NCBI GenBank assembly: GCA_964619555.1
Contig: CAZUDV010000007.1
Span: forward strand, 124,001 to 188,000
Length of the DNA stretch: 64,000 bases
Origin: JAGOPY01 sp964619555
GTDB taxonomy: Bacteria > Bacteroidota > Bacteroidia > Bacteroidales > JAGOPY01
Direction: 5' to 3'
Shown here: positions 17,107 through 25,900 of the stretch, piece by piece
Layout of the letters: each line of letters opens with the position of its first letter
Numbering within the stretch: the first letter of the stretch is position 1
Notes under the pieces: generated by a model
What the model saw: the letters and a program-made list of their open reading frames with translations, nothing else
Database searches by the model: none
What the model was told of the DNA's origin: nothing
Program-made: the position numbers and the translations under genes

Positions 17107-18561
17107 ATGCCTCCCCTACGTGCTACCAACTCCCGGCTAATAATTTACGGCTATCACCTCCAGCTCTGCTTTCTTCTCTTATCCTTCTCATCTCTATGCC
17201 AGGTCACTTTCGAAAAAACTCTGGATTTCCCTGAAAGCCAATTTGGCAATGATGTCATCCAGTCGTCGGATTCCTGCTATATGGTGATCGGTGGGCAATA
17301 TGACCATTACTACCAGTGGCCTATCACCGACTATATGATGTTCAAGGTGGACCCTGCCGGCAACCTTTTATGGACAAAAAGTCACCAGAGTGCGTGGGGC
17401 GAGACCAGGGGCAACGCGCTGGTGGAAACCATTGACCAGGGAATTATCAGCTGCGGAAGGTACCAGGATTCCGATGCCTGTATGATCCTATGCCAACCGG
17501 ATGGGGATACGATCTGGACCAGGCAGTATGAGTTCGGTGAAGGATACGGCCAGGCCCTTGGGATTTGCCAGACCTCTGACGAAAGTTTTGCTTTCACTGG
17601 TGGAATGGCAGCTTATTCAGATGAAGCGGCAATTATTATATGCAGTACCGACCCGGCCGGTCAGCTATCATGGGTGAAACAATTCCGCAATTCTGGAAAT
17701 GATGAAGTATTTGGTACAGATATCCTGCAGGCTGCGGACGGATGTCTTGTCGTATGCGGGTATGAGGGCTATACGAGTGTCCTTATCAAACTCAGCATGG
17801 AAGGAGATTCACTATGGATGATAAGATACGAGGGCTTGATATCAAGTTTGAATTCTATAAAACAAACTGTTGATGGAGGCTACATTTGTTGCGGGTTGGC
17901 GGCTGATTGTGCGGGTACCAGTTGGGATTATTTACTCCTAAAGACGGATCCTGATGGGAACATGGAATGGAATAAGGTTTTTGGGGATGACCTGAGAATG
18001 GAAACAGCCTATGATGTTCAGATCGCCGCTGACCGGGGATACGTGATCTGTGGCCAGTCTTTCTCGCCGGAGGATTACAACCGGGATGCCGTCCTCATTC
18101 GCACCAACCAGGACGGCGACACGCTCTGGACCCGGACCTTCGGCAGCCCTGATCTGAATGAGGAGGCCTATGGAATTGATGCCACATTTGACGGGGGATA
18201 TGTCATTACGGGGTACAAAATGGTCAACGATACCCTGAGCAATGTCTATCTCATCAAAACCGATGCCGATGGCCACACCACCTGGATATGGGAAGGGCCG
18301 GTACAAAAAGCTTTACCCCTGCAAATCTTGCCCAATCCGAATCATGGCGTTTTCAAAGTCGGAACTGAGGAAATAAGTTCCAAAGGGGAACTTAAGGTCA
18401 GAGATTTGAAAGGAAGTATCATTTATAAAAGCTACATAAATGGAAATGCATTCCAGGATCAGATCAACCTGCAACCTTGCTCTCCCGGCCTGTATTTTGC
18501 AACATTGAAAACGGAATCCTCGCTATACACGGCTAAATTCCTCGTTATTGCATCTTTTTAA
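17107..18561 (+). CDS. Secreted beta-propeller-like protein with T9SS sorting domain
   Basis: The product is 484 residues from the ATG at 17107; the frame opens earlier with a TTG at 17035, but the hydrophobic stretch (LQLCFLLLSFSSL) fits a signal peptide best from MPPLRATNS. It carries repeats of about 50 residues with W-T-R/K ... DGGY-V/I-x-x-G-x, the same class as the protein at 2527-3963. The last about 80 residues (from LPNPNHGVFK) are a T9SS type-A C-terminal domain with the PGLYFATL strand. Function is unknown; a secreted or surface-attached role follows from the sorting domain. Confidence 0.8.
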   Translation: MPPLRATNSRLIIYGYHLQLCFLLLSFSSLCQVTFEKTLDFPESQFGNDVIQSSDSCYMVIGGQYDHYYQWPITDYMMFKVDPAGNLLWTKSHQSAWGETRGNALVETIDQGIISCGRYQDSDACMILCQPDGDTIWTRQYEFGEGYGQALGICQTSDESFAFTGGMAAYSDEAAIIICSTDPAGQLSWVKQFRNSGNDEVFGTDILQAADGCLVVCGYEGYTSVLIKLSMEGDSLWMIRYEGLISSLNSIKQTVDGGYICCGLAADCAGTSWDYLLLKTDPDGNMEWNKVFGDDLRMETAYDVQIAADRGYVICGQSFSPEDYNRDAVLIRTNQDGDTLWTRTFGSPDLNEEAYGIDATFDGGYVITGYKMVNDTLSNVYLIKTDADGHTTWIWEGPVQKALPLQILPNPNHGVFKVGTEEISSKGELKVRDLKGSIIYKSYINGNAFQDQINLQPCSPGLYFATLKTESSLYTAKFLVIASF

Positions 18562-18602
18562 TCCCCAATTCCATTATCTGCTTCATTCTGTTCCTTCGGA
18601 AC

Positions 18603-18782
18603 GATTCTTCCATTGTGCCATTCCCATTCCCCGGACGATGTCNNNNNNNNNNNNNNNNNNNNNNNNNNNNNNNNNNNNNNNNNNNNNNNNNNNNNNNNNN
18701 NNNNNNNNNNNNNNNNNNNNNNNNNNNNNNNNNNNNNNNNNNGATTCTTCCATTGTGCCATTCCCATTCCCCGGACGATGTC
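18603..18782. other. 100-N scaffold gap flanked by identical 40-bp sequence
   Basis: Positions 18643-18742 are N. The 40 bp before it (18603-18642) and the 40 bp after it (18743-18782) are identical. The right side continues into the perfect palindrome CCCCGGAC-GAT-GTCCGGGG, and GTTCCTTCGGAAC occurs on both sides (18590-18602, 18801-18813). The true gap may be a longer tandem or hairpin repeat that broke the assembly, or the contigs may overlap. Confidence 0.95.
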
Positions 18783-18833
18783 CGGGGCTGAATTCATCCT
18801 GTTCCTTCGGAACGTTTCTTCCACCGTTTAATT

Positions 18834-18907
18834 CCCCTTGTCCCCTTGTCTCCTTGTCCCCTTGTCTCCTTGTCCCCTTGTCCCCCTGTCCCCATGTCCC
18901 CTTGTCT
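18834..18907. repeat. 8-bp tandem array upstream of purF
   Basis: About nine copies of CCCTTGTC with single-base changes (TCCTTGTC, CCCCTGTC, CCCATGTC). It ends 10 bp before the purF -7 element, so it fills the place where upstream promoter sequence would be. Confidence 0.9.
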
Positions 18908-18917
18908 AAAAAATAAT

Positions 18918-18925
18918 TACCTTTG
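18918..18925 (+). promoter_or_regulatory. Probable -7 element of purF
   Basis: TACCTTTG followed by CA is an exact match to TAnnTTTG, 27 bp before the ATG at 18953. The -33 position falls in the tandem array and shows no correctly spaced TTG. Confidence 0.5.
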
Positions 18926-18952
18926 CACTTCACCAAAGCGACCTCCTTTAGG

Positions 18953-20854
18953 ATGAGCGACCCCATCAAACACGAGTGCGGCATTGCAATGGTCCGGTTG
19001 CTGAAGCCGTTCGAACACTACCTCGCCAAATATGGCACCTCTTTCTACGGACTTAAGAAACTGCATTTACTGCTCCAGAAACAACACAACCGCGGCCAGG
19101 ACGGAGCAGGGATCGCCTGCGTAAAATTCGATATGGAACCGGGACACAAATTTATGGACCGTGTCCGCTCGAACTCCAGCACGCCGATCCAGGACATTTT
19201 CCAGACCGTCTACAACCATATCAACGAAATAGGCGAGAAAGACTTCCACCTGCTGAACGATCCGGTCTGGCTCAAGGAAAACGTGGAATTCACCGGGGAA
19301 TTGTTCCTCGGTCACCTGCGTTACGGTACCTTCGGCAAACAGGGTGTGGAATTACTTCACCCAGTCATCCGTCACAACAGCTGGATGACCAAAAATCTTA
19401 TCCTGGCCGGGAATTTCAACCTCACCAACACCGATGAATTGTTCGAATTACTTATTGATGTGGGCCAGCATCCGATCGAGACGTCCGATACCATCACCAT
19501 GCTGGAAAAGATCGGGCATTTCCTGGATGAGGAGAACGAACGGCTTTACCAGGAATTCAAGCAACTGGGCTACCAGAAGCGGGAGATCACCCCGCTTATT
19601 GTCAAAGATCTCAATATTCAGAATATTCTCACCCGTGCCAGCCGCGACTGGGATGGAGGCTATTCCATCATCGGCGCCATCGGGCATGGCGATGCTTTTG
19701 CCCTGCGCGACCCGGGAGGGATCCGGCCGGCATACTATTACCATGATGAGGAAGTTGTTGTGGTGGCATCGGAGAGACCGGTGATCCAGACGGCTTTCAA
19801 TGTTCCTTTTGATAAGGTCAAAGAGATCAGTCCGGGTCATGCGCTGGTGATCAAAAAAGATGGAAAGACACATGAAGTACTGGTAAAAGAACCAACGGAG
19901 CGTAAATCCTGCTCCTTTGAAAGAATTTATTTTAGCCGTGGGACCGATAAGGAAATTTACAGGGAAAGGCAGAAACTGGGCAGGGCGCTTGTCCCCGCCA
20001 TCATGGAAACCATCGGCAACGATATTCAAAATACCGTCTTCTCTTATATCCCCAATACCGCATCGGTAGCATTTGAAGGCATGATGGCAGAGCTGGACCG
20101 GGTTTGTTCCGGGATAAAAAAAGAAAAGATATTACAGCTCGGCAATTCCCTTACTCCTGAAAAACTGGAAGATATCCTGTCGATCCACGTTCGCACCGAG
20201 CAGGTAGCTGTCAAGGATGCCAAATTGCGGACTTTTATCACTCAGGACACCGACCGAAACGACCTCGTCGGGCATATTTACGATATCACTTACGGGGCCA
20301 TCCGGCCGGGAATGGATAACCTGGTGGTGATTGACGATTCGATCGTCCGTGGAACTACACTGAAACAGAGCATTATCCGTATCCTCGACCGGCTGAATCC
20401 TAAGATGATCGTGATCGCTTCTTCCGCCCCTCAAATACGATACCCCGACTGTTACGGCATTGACATGTCGAAACTGCACGATTTCATTGCCTTCCATGCG
20501 GCTATCGCCCTGCTGAAAGAAAACCGGCAGGAAAGCGTCATCAACGAAGTGTACAGGCTATGTAAGACGACAGAAAAAGAGCCAAAGGAGCAGGTGGAGA
20601 ATTATGTAAAAGCGATTTATGAACCCTTCTCAGCGCTGCAGATATCCGACAAAATCGCAGACATGCTTACCACCAGCGAAATAAAGGCAAAGATAAAGGT
20701 GGTCTACCAGACGATTGAAGACCTTCATGAATCCTGTCCCAACCATCGCGGCGACTGGTATTTCACAGGCAATTACCCGACGCCCGGCGGGAAAAAGGTT
20801 GCCAACCGGGCTTTCGTTAATTACATTGAAGGTCGCGACGTAAGACCTTACTAA
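18953..20854 (+). CDS. purF: Amidophosphoribosyltransferase
   Basis: This 633-residue enzyme makes phosphoribosylamine from PRPP and glutamine, the first step of purine synthesis. The N-terminal class-II glutaminase domain has its nucleophile in HECGIAMV (Cys9 of the ATG-start product, so a short propeptide must be removed), with HNRGQDGAG further on. The C-terminal phosphoribosyltransferase domain has the PRPP loop VVIDDSIVRGTT at about 457-468. It is longer than E. coli PurF (about 505), as expected for the long Bacteroidota form. I chose the ATG at 18953; a TTG at 18923 is in frame but sits inside the promoter. The 3' end overlaps the convergent HIT gene by 4 bp. Confidence 0.92.
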   Translation: MSDPIKHECGIAMVRLLKPFEHYLAKYGTSFYGLKKLHLLLQKQHNRGQDGAGIACVKFDMEPGHKFMDRVRSNSSTPIQDIFQTVYNHINEIGEKDFHLLNDPVWLKENVEFTGELFLGHLRYGTFGKQGVELLHPVIRHNSWMTKNLILAGNFNLTNTDELFELLIDVGQHPIETSDTITMLEKIGHFLDEENERLYQEFKQLGYQKREITPLIVKDLNIQNILTRASRDWDGGYSIIGAIGHGDAFALRDPGGIRPAYYYHDEEVVVVASERPVIQTAFNVPFDKVKEISPGHALVIKKDGKTHEVLVKEPTERKSCSFERIYFSRGTDKEIYRERQKLGRALVPAIMETIGNDIQNTVFSYIPNTASVAFEGMMAELDRVCSGIKKEKILQLGNSLTPEKLEDILSIHVRTEQVAVKDAKLRTFITQDTDRNDLVGHIYDITYGAIRPGMDNLVVIDDSIVRGTTLKQSIIRILDRLNPKMIVIASSAPQIRYPDCYGIDMSKLHDFIAFHAAIALLKENRQESVINEVYRLCKTTEKEPKEQVENYVKAIYEPFSALQISDKIADMLTTSEIKAKIKVVYQTIEDLHESCPNHRGDWYFTGNYPTPGGKKVANRAFVNYIEGRDVRPY

Positions 20855-21255
20855 CTGATCCTTTTGAATTCGGCGCTGATCTTTTCAGTTAACTCCAGAA
20901 AATCTTCCTTGCTCAGTTGCAGTTTAGGTTTACTAAAATCGATGTCATAGACCGTGTTGATGGGAACGAGGTGAATATGGGCGTGAGCCACTTCCAGGCC
21001 CAGGACGGCCACTCCCATGCGTTGGCATGGCACCACCTTCTCCACTGCGAGTGCAACCTTTTTCGCAAAGAGAAATAAGTCCTGGTAAAGCTTATCTTCA
21101 ATACCGAAGATATAATCGATCTCCTGTTTCGGGATGACCAGCGTATGCCCTTTGGCAAGGGGGCTGATGTCGAGGAAAGCCAGGAAACGATCGTCTTCCG
21201 CTACCTGGTAGCAGGGTATCTCCCCATTGACGATCCGTGTGAAAATGCTTGGCAT
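20851..21255 (-). CDS. HIT family nucleotide-binding hydrolase
   Basis: This 134-residue cytoplasmic protein has the histidine triad HAHIH at 91-95 followed by LVPIN. HIT proteins of the Hint branch hydrolyse purine nucleoside phosphoramidates. The N-terminal SIFTRIVNGEIPCYQVAEDD and PLAKGHTLVIPK are also typical. It starts 11 bp downstream of greA on the same strand and is probably co-transcribed with it. Its stop codon overlaps the end of purF on the opposite strand. Confidence 0.93.
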   Translation of the reverse strand: MPSIFTRIVNGEIPCYQVAEDDRFLAFLDISPLAKGHTLVIPKQEIDYIFGIEDKLYQDLFLFAKKVALAVEKVVPCQRMGVAVLGLEVAHAHIHLVPINTVYDIDFSKPKLQLSKEDFLELTEKISAEFKRIS

Positions 21256-21266
21256 GGCATTAATAA

Positions 21267-21743
21267 TTAAGATCGGGTGATTTCGACTATTTCAAGGTGC
21301 AATTTACCGGCAGGAATAGCAATATCCACTTCCTCACCGACAGATTTGCCCAGCAATCCTTTTGCTATTGGTGAAGATACGGAGATTTTTCCTAGTTTCA
21401 GGTTAGCTTCCGATTCGGGCACAAGGGTATATGTCATGACAGCGCCGTTGCTCCGGTTCTTTAATTTGACCGTACTGAGGATCAGCACCTTTTTACTGTC
21501 CATCTTGGTTTCATCGATGATACGGGCGTTGCTGATCTCTTCCTGCAGTTTGGCGATCTTCATTTCCAGCATCCCCTGGGCATTTTTGGCGGCATCGTAT
21601 TCGGCATTTTCCGACAGGTCGCCTTTATCCCTGGCTTCCGCGATCTGACGCGAAATTAAAGGCCGTTCGACAGAAGTCAGGTGTTCCAGTTCTTTCCGGA
21701 GTTTATCCAGCCCCTCCTTGGTATAATATTTCGTTTCTGCCAT
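21267..21743 (-). CDS. greA: Transcription elongation factor GreA
   Basis: This 158-residue protein rescues backtracked RNA polymerase by stimulating transcript cleavage. The N-terminal coiled coil contains the acidic tip (GDLSENAEYDAAK, about 42-54), and the C-terminal FKBP-like domain has the SPIAKGLLGKSVGEEV signature. Length and order match GreA throughout. It is the first gene of a greA-HIT pair, and the terminator of the PorV-like gene upstream (21773-21801) separates it from the large outer-membrane block. Confidence 0.96.
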   Translation of the reverse strand: MAETKYYTKEGLDKLRKELEHLTSVERPLISRQIAEARDKGDLSENAEYDAAKNAQGMLEMKIAKLQEEISNARIIDETKMDSKKVLILSTVKLKNRSNGAVMTYTLVPESEANLKLGKISVSSPIAKGLLGKSVGEEVDIAIPAGKLHLEIVEITRS

Positions 21744-21772
21744 AAAACATCAGTTTCTTTAGGGTAACAAAG

Positions 21773-21801
21773 ACAAAAAGACCCTGCCGGAAGTAGGGTC
21801 T
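21773..21801 (-). terminator. Rho-independent terminator after the PorV-like gene
   Basis: On the minus strand the stem AGACCCT/AGGGTCT encloses a 9-base loop and is followed by TTTTTG. It lies about 40 bp past the stop at 21843 and closes the TonB receptor, T9SS protein, PorV-like block. Confidence 0.85.
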
Positions 21802-21842
21802 CTTTGAAAGTGCAAAGATAGTATAAAAAATTCTAAATGCTT

Positions 21843-22910
21843 CTAAAATTTCAGGCGTACGCCAATGCAGTGGGTTCCCTGGAAATTATCCGTCGACTGG
21901 TAAGCATAATCCACGCCGATGGTCAGGTTGCTTTTCTTGCTCAGCGGAGCTTCAACACTTCCACCGAGGCTAAGGCCTTTGTACGCATTGGTCCGGTCGG
22001 GGCTGTTCACATCTTCCGTAATGCCACTTTCATAGGTATAAGCTGCACGCAGTTGCAGGTATTCTTTCAAGCTGTATTCGAGCCCCAATCCTACCTGGTC
22101 TTTTGTAAAGGAGTTGGAAGTGAAATTAGCTGCTACGGTGAGTCTGTTCCATTCTCCCATCAGGAAATCATAAGAAGCGCCGATCCGCAATTGGGTCGGT
22201 AATTCAAAGCTTTCGGATCGCTGGTATACGGACATGGAATAATCATTTCCCTGGAAGAAGGCCTTGATGGAAAAACCGTCGCCGGTGAATTTCATCTTCG
22301 GGCCGATATTTCTCAGGGCAATGCCGAACTTAGCCTGATCGCGTTCCCCTGTAACGTACATCACGCCGGCATCCAGGCAAACGCCCTGGGCACTGGCATC
22401 GGGAATGGATTCGGAGATGATCCGGATGGTCATCCCGGCTGATATGCTGTTGGAGAATGCTTTCGAATAGGATAAGGCAAAATTCAGCAGGCTGGGCTTG
22501 AAGGTTGCTCCAGTTCCATCCGGCTGATCCGTCGTCGTCACGTTCAATTCTCCGAAGTTCATGCTGAATACCGACAATCCGATTACACCGGTTTCACCAG
22601 CCCTGACGCCTAATCCGAAATTCGATATACCGATATCGGAACCTTTCAGCCACGTGGTTTGCGTAAAGGCAATATCCATCTTATTCACAAATGCCAGTCC
22701 GGCAACATTGGAGAATAATGACTCCACTCCCCTGGCATTGGCAGTCGTAACACCACCCCAACCAAGGCTTCGGGCCCAGGGATTTATCAATAATTCCGGG
22801 GCCCCGGCCTGACCGGACCGGTCTTTGTTACCTGCCTGTACATCTGTTGAGCTGATGCTGAAAGTTGATAAGATGACAAGAGCTGCCAGGTATCTGTAAA
22901 AGTTCTTCAT
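21843..22910 (-). CDS. PorV/PorQ family outer-membrane beta-barrel protein
   Basis: The product is 355 residues from the ATG at 22910 (ATG at 22937 also in frame), with a signal peptide. After it comes LLINPWARSLGWGGVTTANARG, the pattern found at the start of PorV/PorQ-type barrels, then ESLFSNVAGLA and a series of amphipathic strands ending in the aromatic HCIGVRLKF. PorV carries cargo of the type IX secretion system to the attachment complex, but this branch often occurs next to a single large T9SS cargo gene and could be a dedicated partner. Here the cargo gene is immediately upstream on the same strand (about 43 bp). Which T9SS role it has is inferred from context. Confidence 0.78.
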   Translation of the reverse strand: MKNFYRYLAALVILSTFSISSTDVQAGNKDRSGQAGAPELLINPWARSLGWGGVTTANARGVESLFSNVAGLAFVNKMDIAFTQTTWLKGSDIGISNFGLGVRAGETGVIGLSVFSMNFGELNVTTTDQPDGTGATFKPSLLNFALSYSKAFSNSISAGMTIRIISESIPDASAQGVCLDAGVMYVTGERDQAKFGIALRNIGPKMKFTGDGFSIKAFFQGNDYSMSVYQRSESFELPTQLRIGASYDFLMGEWNRLTVAANFTSNSFTKDQVGLGLEYSLKEYLQLRAAYTYESGITEDVNSPDRTNAYKGLSLGGSVEAPLSKKSNLTIGVDYAYQSTDNFQGTHCIGVRLKF

Positions 22911-22953
22911 GGTCAATGATATTTTATAATTAATCATGTTTCCTAGCCATTAA

Positions 22954-25900
22954 TTAGAAGACATTAAGATCGGGCACCCTCAGGCCACCGAACCATTTAA
23001 TTATTTTCTCTCCATCGTCAGTTTTGACATGGATGATATATACTCCGCCGGCAATGGGCACACCCGCAAAGTTTTTAAGGTCCCAGTCAACGGATGTTTT
23101 TTCTTCATCCTTGGTGATCTGGCGGATGAGTGTACCGCTCACATTGTAAATGGAAATGGTACATTGCCGCGGCAGGTTGGTGATCTTCACCCTGTTATCG
23201 AGGGCATTGTTCTCATATCCCGGTCCGCCGGCATAAGCGTAATACGGATTCGGTACGACCGAGATCAGATCCAGGTCGCTCTTTGCTTTTTGAGGATCGT
23301 AATTGTCAACTGCAACGGCTTCGGTCTCAAAACGGTACATCGGATAGTGACCATTCTGGGAATTGGCGATGGAAGCAGAATCCAGCGGCGACGAATAGTA
23401 CCTTTCGTATGGTTTGGCAACCCTGATCCGGATCTTTACGTCGTTCTGGAGCCATTCCTTTCCGGGCACTGACAGTGGCATGCCAACCCACATAGAGGTG
23501 GAATACCAGGCCAGGTCATACAGGAAGGTAGGCACCTGGTGCAGGCTGTATCCGTTCCGGATAAAGCGGCAGGCATCATAAGCCGGGAATTCATAGACGA
23601 GGCCTTGCAGGTCCCTCTTGGTATGATCCATGATATAGACGTAATGTTTCCCGCCGAATCTGGCATTTCCGGAAACCGGATCAAAAACCGTTGAAGTGGG
23701 ATTGAAGAGCATATCCCTGCCATTATCGGCTGACAGCCAGCTGTCTTCGCCGAACATAATGTTCATGCGTTCCCCGGTTTCCACGTTGATGGCATAGCCC
23801 GGGAACCAGCTCATGCTGCTGTCGGAAATGTAATTCGGCGCTCCCGGGTCTTCGCTTACGCCTGAACCCGATGCGGCTGGATTACCATTCTTGTCGACCG
23901 ATGGAGCTGCACGGAATTTGAATCGTTCCCTTCCACCCTGCGACAGGTTTTTATCCGGGCACATTTCCACCACTACAGCCCTTGACCATTTCGATTTATC
24001 GCTGGTGAACACGATGTCCACACTGTAAACATTCTCCATCTGGGCTGATTGTTTTGAGAGCAGATTGTAGCAAGGTCCGCTGTTGTCCTGATCGTTAGCT
24101 GCACAGAGTACATAGGGTGCCCAGGTGCCATTGATGATCTTTTCATAGTTCTGGTTCGGGTCATATGGCTTATTCGGCATGTTCCAGTCGCTGGTACCAC
24201 CGTTACGGTAGGTCCCGGCGCGTATCCAGTTCCTGGGATCCCCCGGCACATCGTTATCTTCCACCCCGCCAAGCCATCTGTAAGAGCTGTCTACGTAGGT
24301 GAGGGAGGATTCCAGAAGCCCGTTGTTCGGTGCAAGTACATCATAAATAGAAACCAGGTCGCTGCCGTCAGGTTTTTCACCTAATTTCTTTGGACCCGGA
24401 TAATAGATCGATTTCATGTTCACTGAAATCCCAAGATCAAGGAATAACTGTTCATTCTGTTGGTCGAGGGTGGCATCCGCCTCGTAAACCTGCCCGTTCG
24501 CCTGGTTGATCAGGTGCCATTCGCCGGTGATGATACTGGCTGTGTCACCCCCTGCAACCAGGGCTTCGTTTCCACTGATGTTGTAATTCTTTATGGAATA
24601 AAGCGTGTCGAATTTCAGGATATAATTACCTTGCTGGACCTTCAGCGGGTCGATGATCTTCACGTTGACCGGGCCGAAGCCATTGATATATTTAGCTTCA
24701 TAGGCAATCGGGTAAGCCGGGTGGCCCAGGCGAACGGTATCACCATCCACTACGGATCCGACCGGTGATTTGCTCATGATCTCATCAATGGTTTCCTCGG
24801 TTAGCTCCAGGATCATTCCATCATTACCCTGGCCTTCGATCCTGGTTACGGCAGGACCGTCGCCATAAGTTGAATTCATGACGGTCCCGTTAATGGTCTT
24901 GTGAGGAATCGCGGTGTAAGTCTTAATATTCTTACGTCCTGCGAGGTATGCCGCTTTCTGGCCCATTTGTCCGATCTGATCTTCCGGATCATAGGTCAGG
25001 TAATTGTTGTAAGCATAAGCGACAACCGTGTAGTAATACTGCTTGTGGTTCACCAGTCGTTTGTCACCCGATGCAAAGGCATCTTCTGTCATGACAAAGG
25101 AATGCTGGATACCTTCATCGCCTCCGTCAACTTCCACAACGGGAATGTTGAAACCGATCTCTTTGTTGAAGTAATGATTGATCACTCTGCCAATCCCATT
25201 TTTAACATCGAACTGTGCGACCAGGCGTACGAGGTCAGGATTGTAATTACCATAGGCATCTTTGGCATCACCGAGAGTAACGGCGGCGTTTTTAAGCTGG
25301 AAGATCTGGTAGCCTTCAAAACGGTAAAGAGAATCGCTGCGCTTGGTTTCATCGGCAGGATTTGGTTGAATGATATTCGGATCAAATTCCTGGTATTTTT
25401 CCTGGTAGTTATTGGATCCTTTTGGATTGGTGATGTAGAAGATCAGCTCTCCATCCAGTTCCGTGATCACGAGATCAGGGGCATTCGGGCCGTCAATGAC
25501 TTTGAAACAGTTATCGAAGAGGGCCTGGCACTTATCGTCCACAACCCTTAGAAGATCCACGGAAGCGGTAGGTCCGCCGGCTGCTGCGCGCGCCCACGGG
25601 ATACCGACCGTAATATAATTGACGGCTCCGGGTTTCAGGGTGAAGGGGCCTGCTGACTGCATAAAGCGGCGGTCGCCCGGCTCATTTCCGGATTCCGTTT
25701 CAGTCCAGTATTTTCCATTCTGGTTATATCCACCGTTTGGCGGCTGGAACCGGGTACCCCAGTTGCATGGGTCGCTGTCGCCCGGGAACATGAATTCACA
25801 GACCGGTCCTACAGCAGCCGGATCGGATTCATGGGCCGTTCCGCCGTACTGCATCAATGAATTGTCTTTCCAGATACCGCGCAGGAAGTTGTAATACTCA

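Noticed and set aside
18548..18984. ORFs running through the N gap
   Set aside because: They depend on runs of unknown residues and consist of translated hairpin and tandem repeat sequence.
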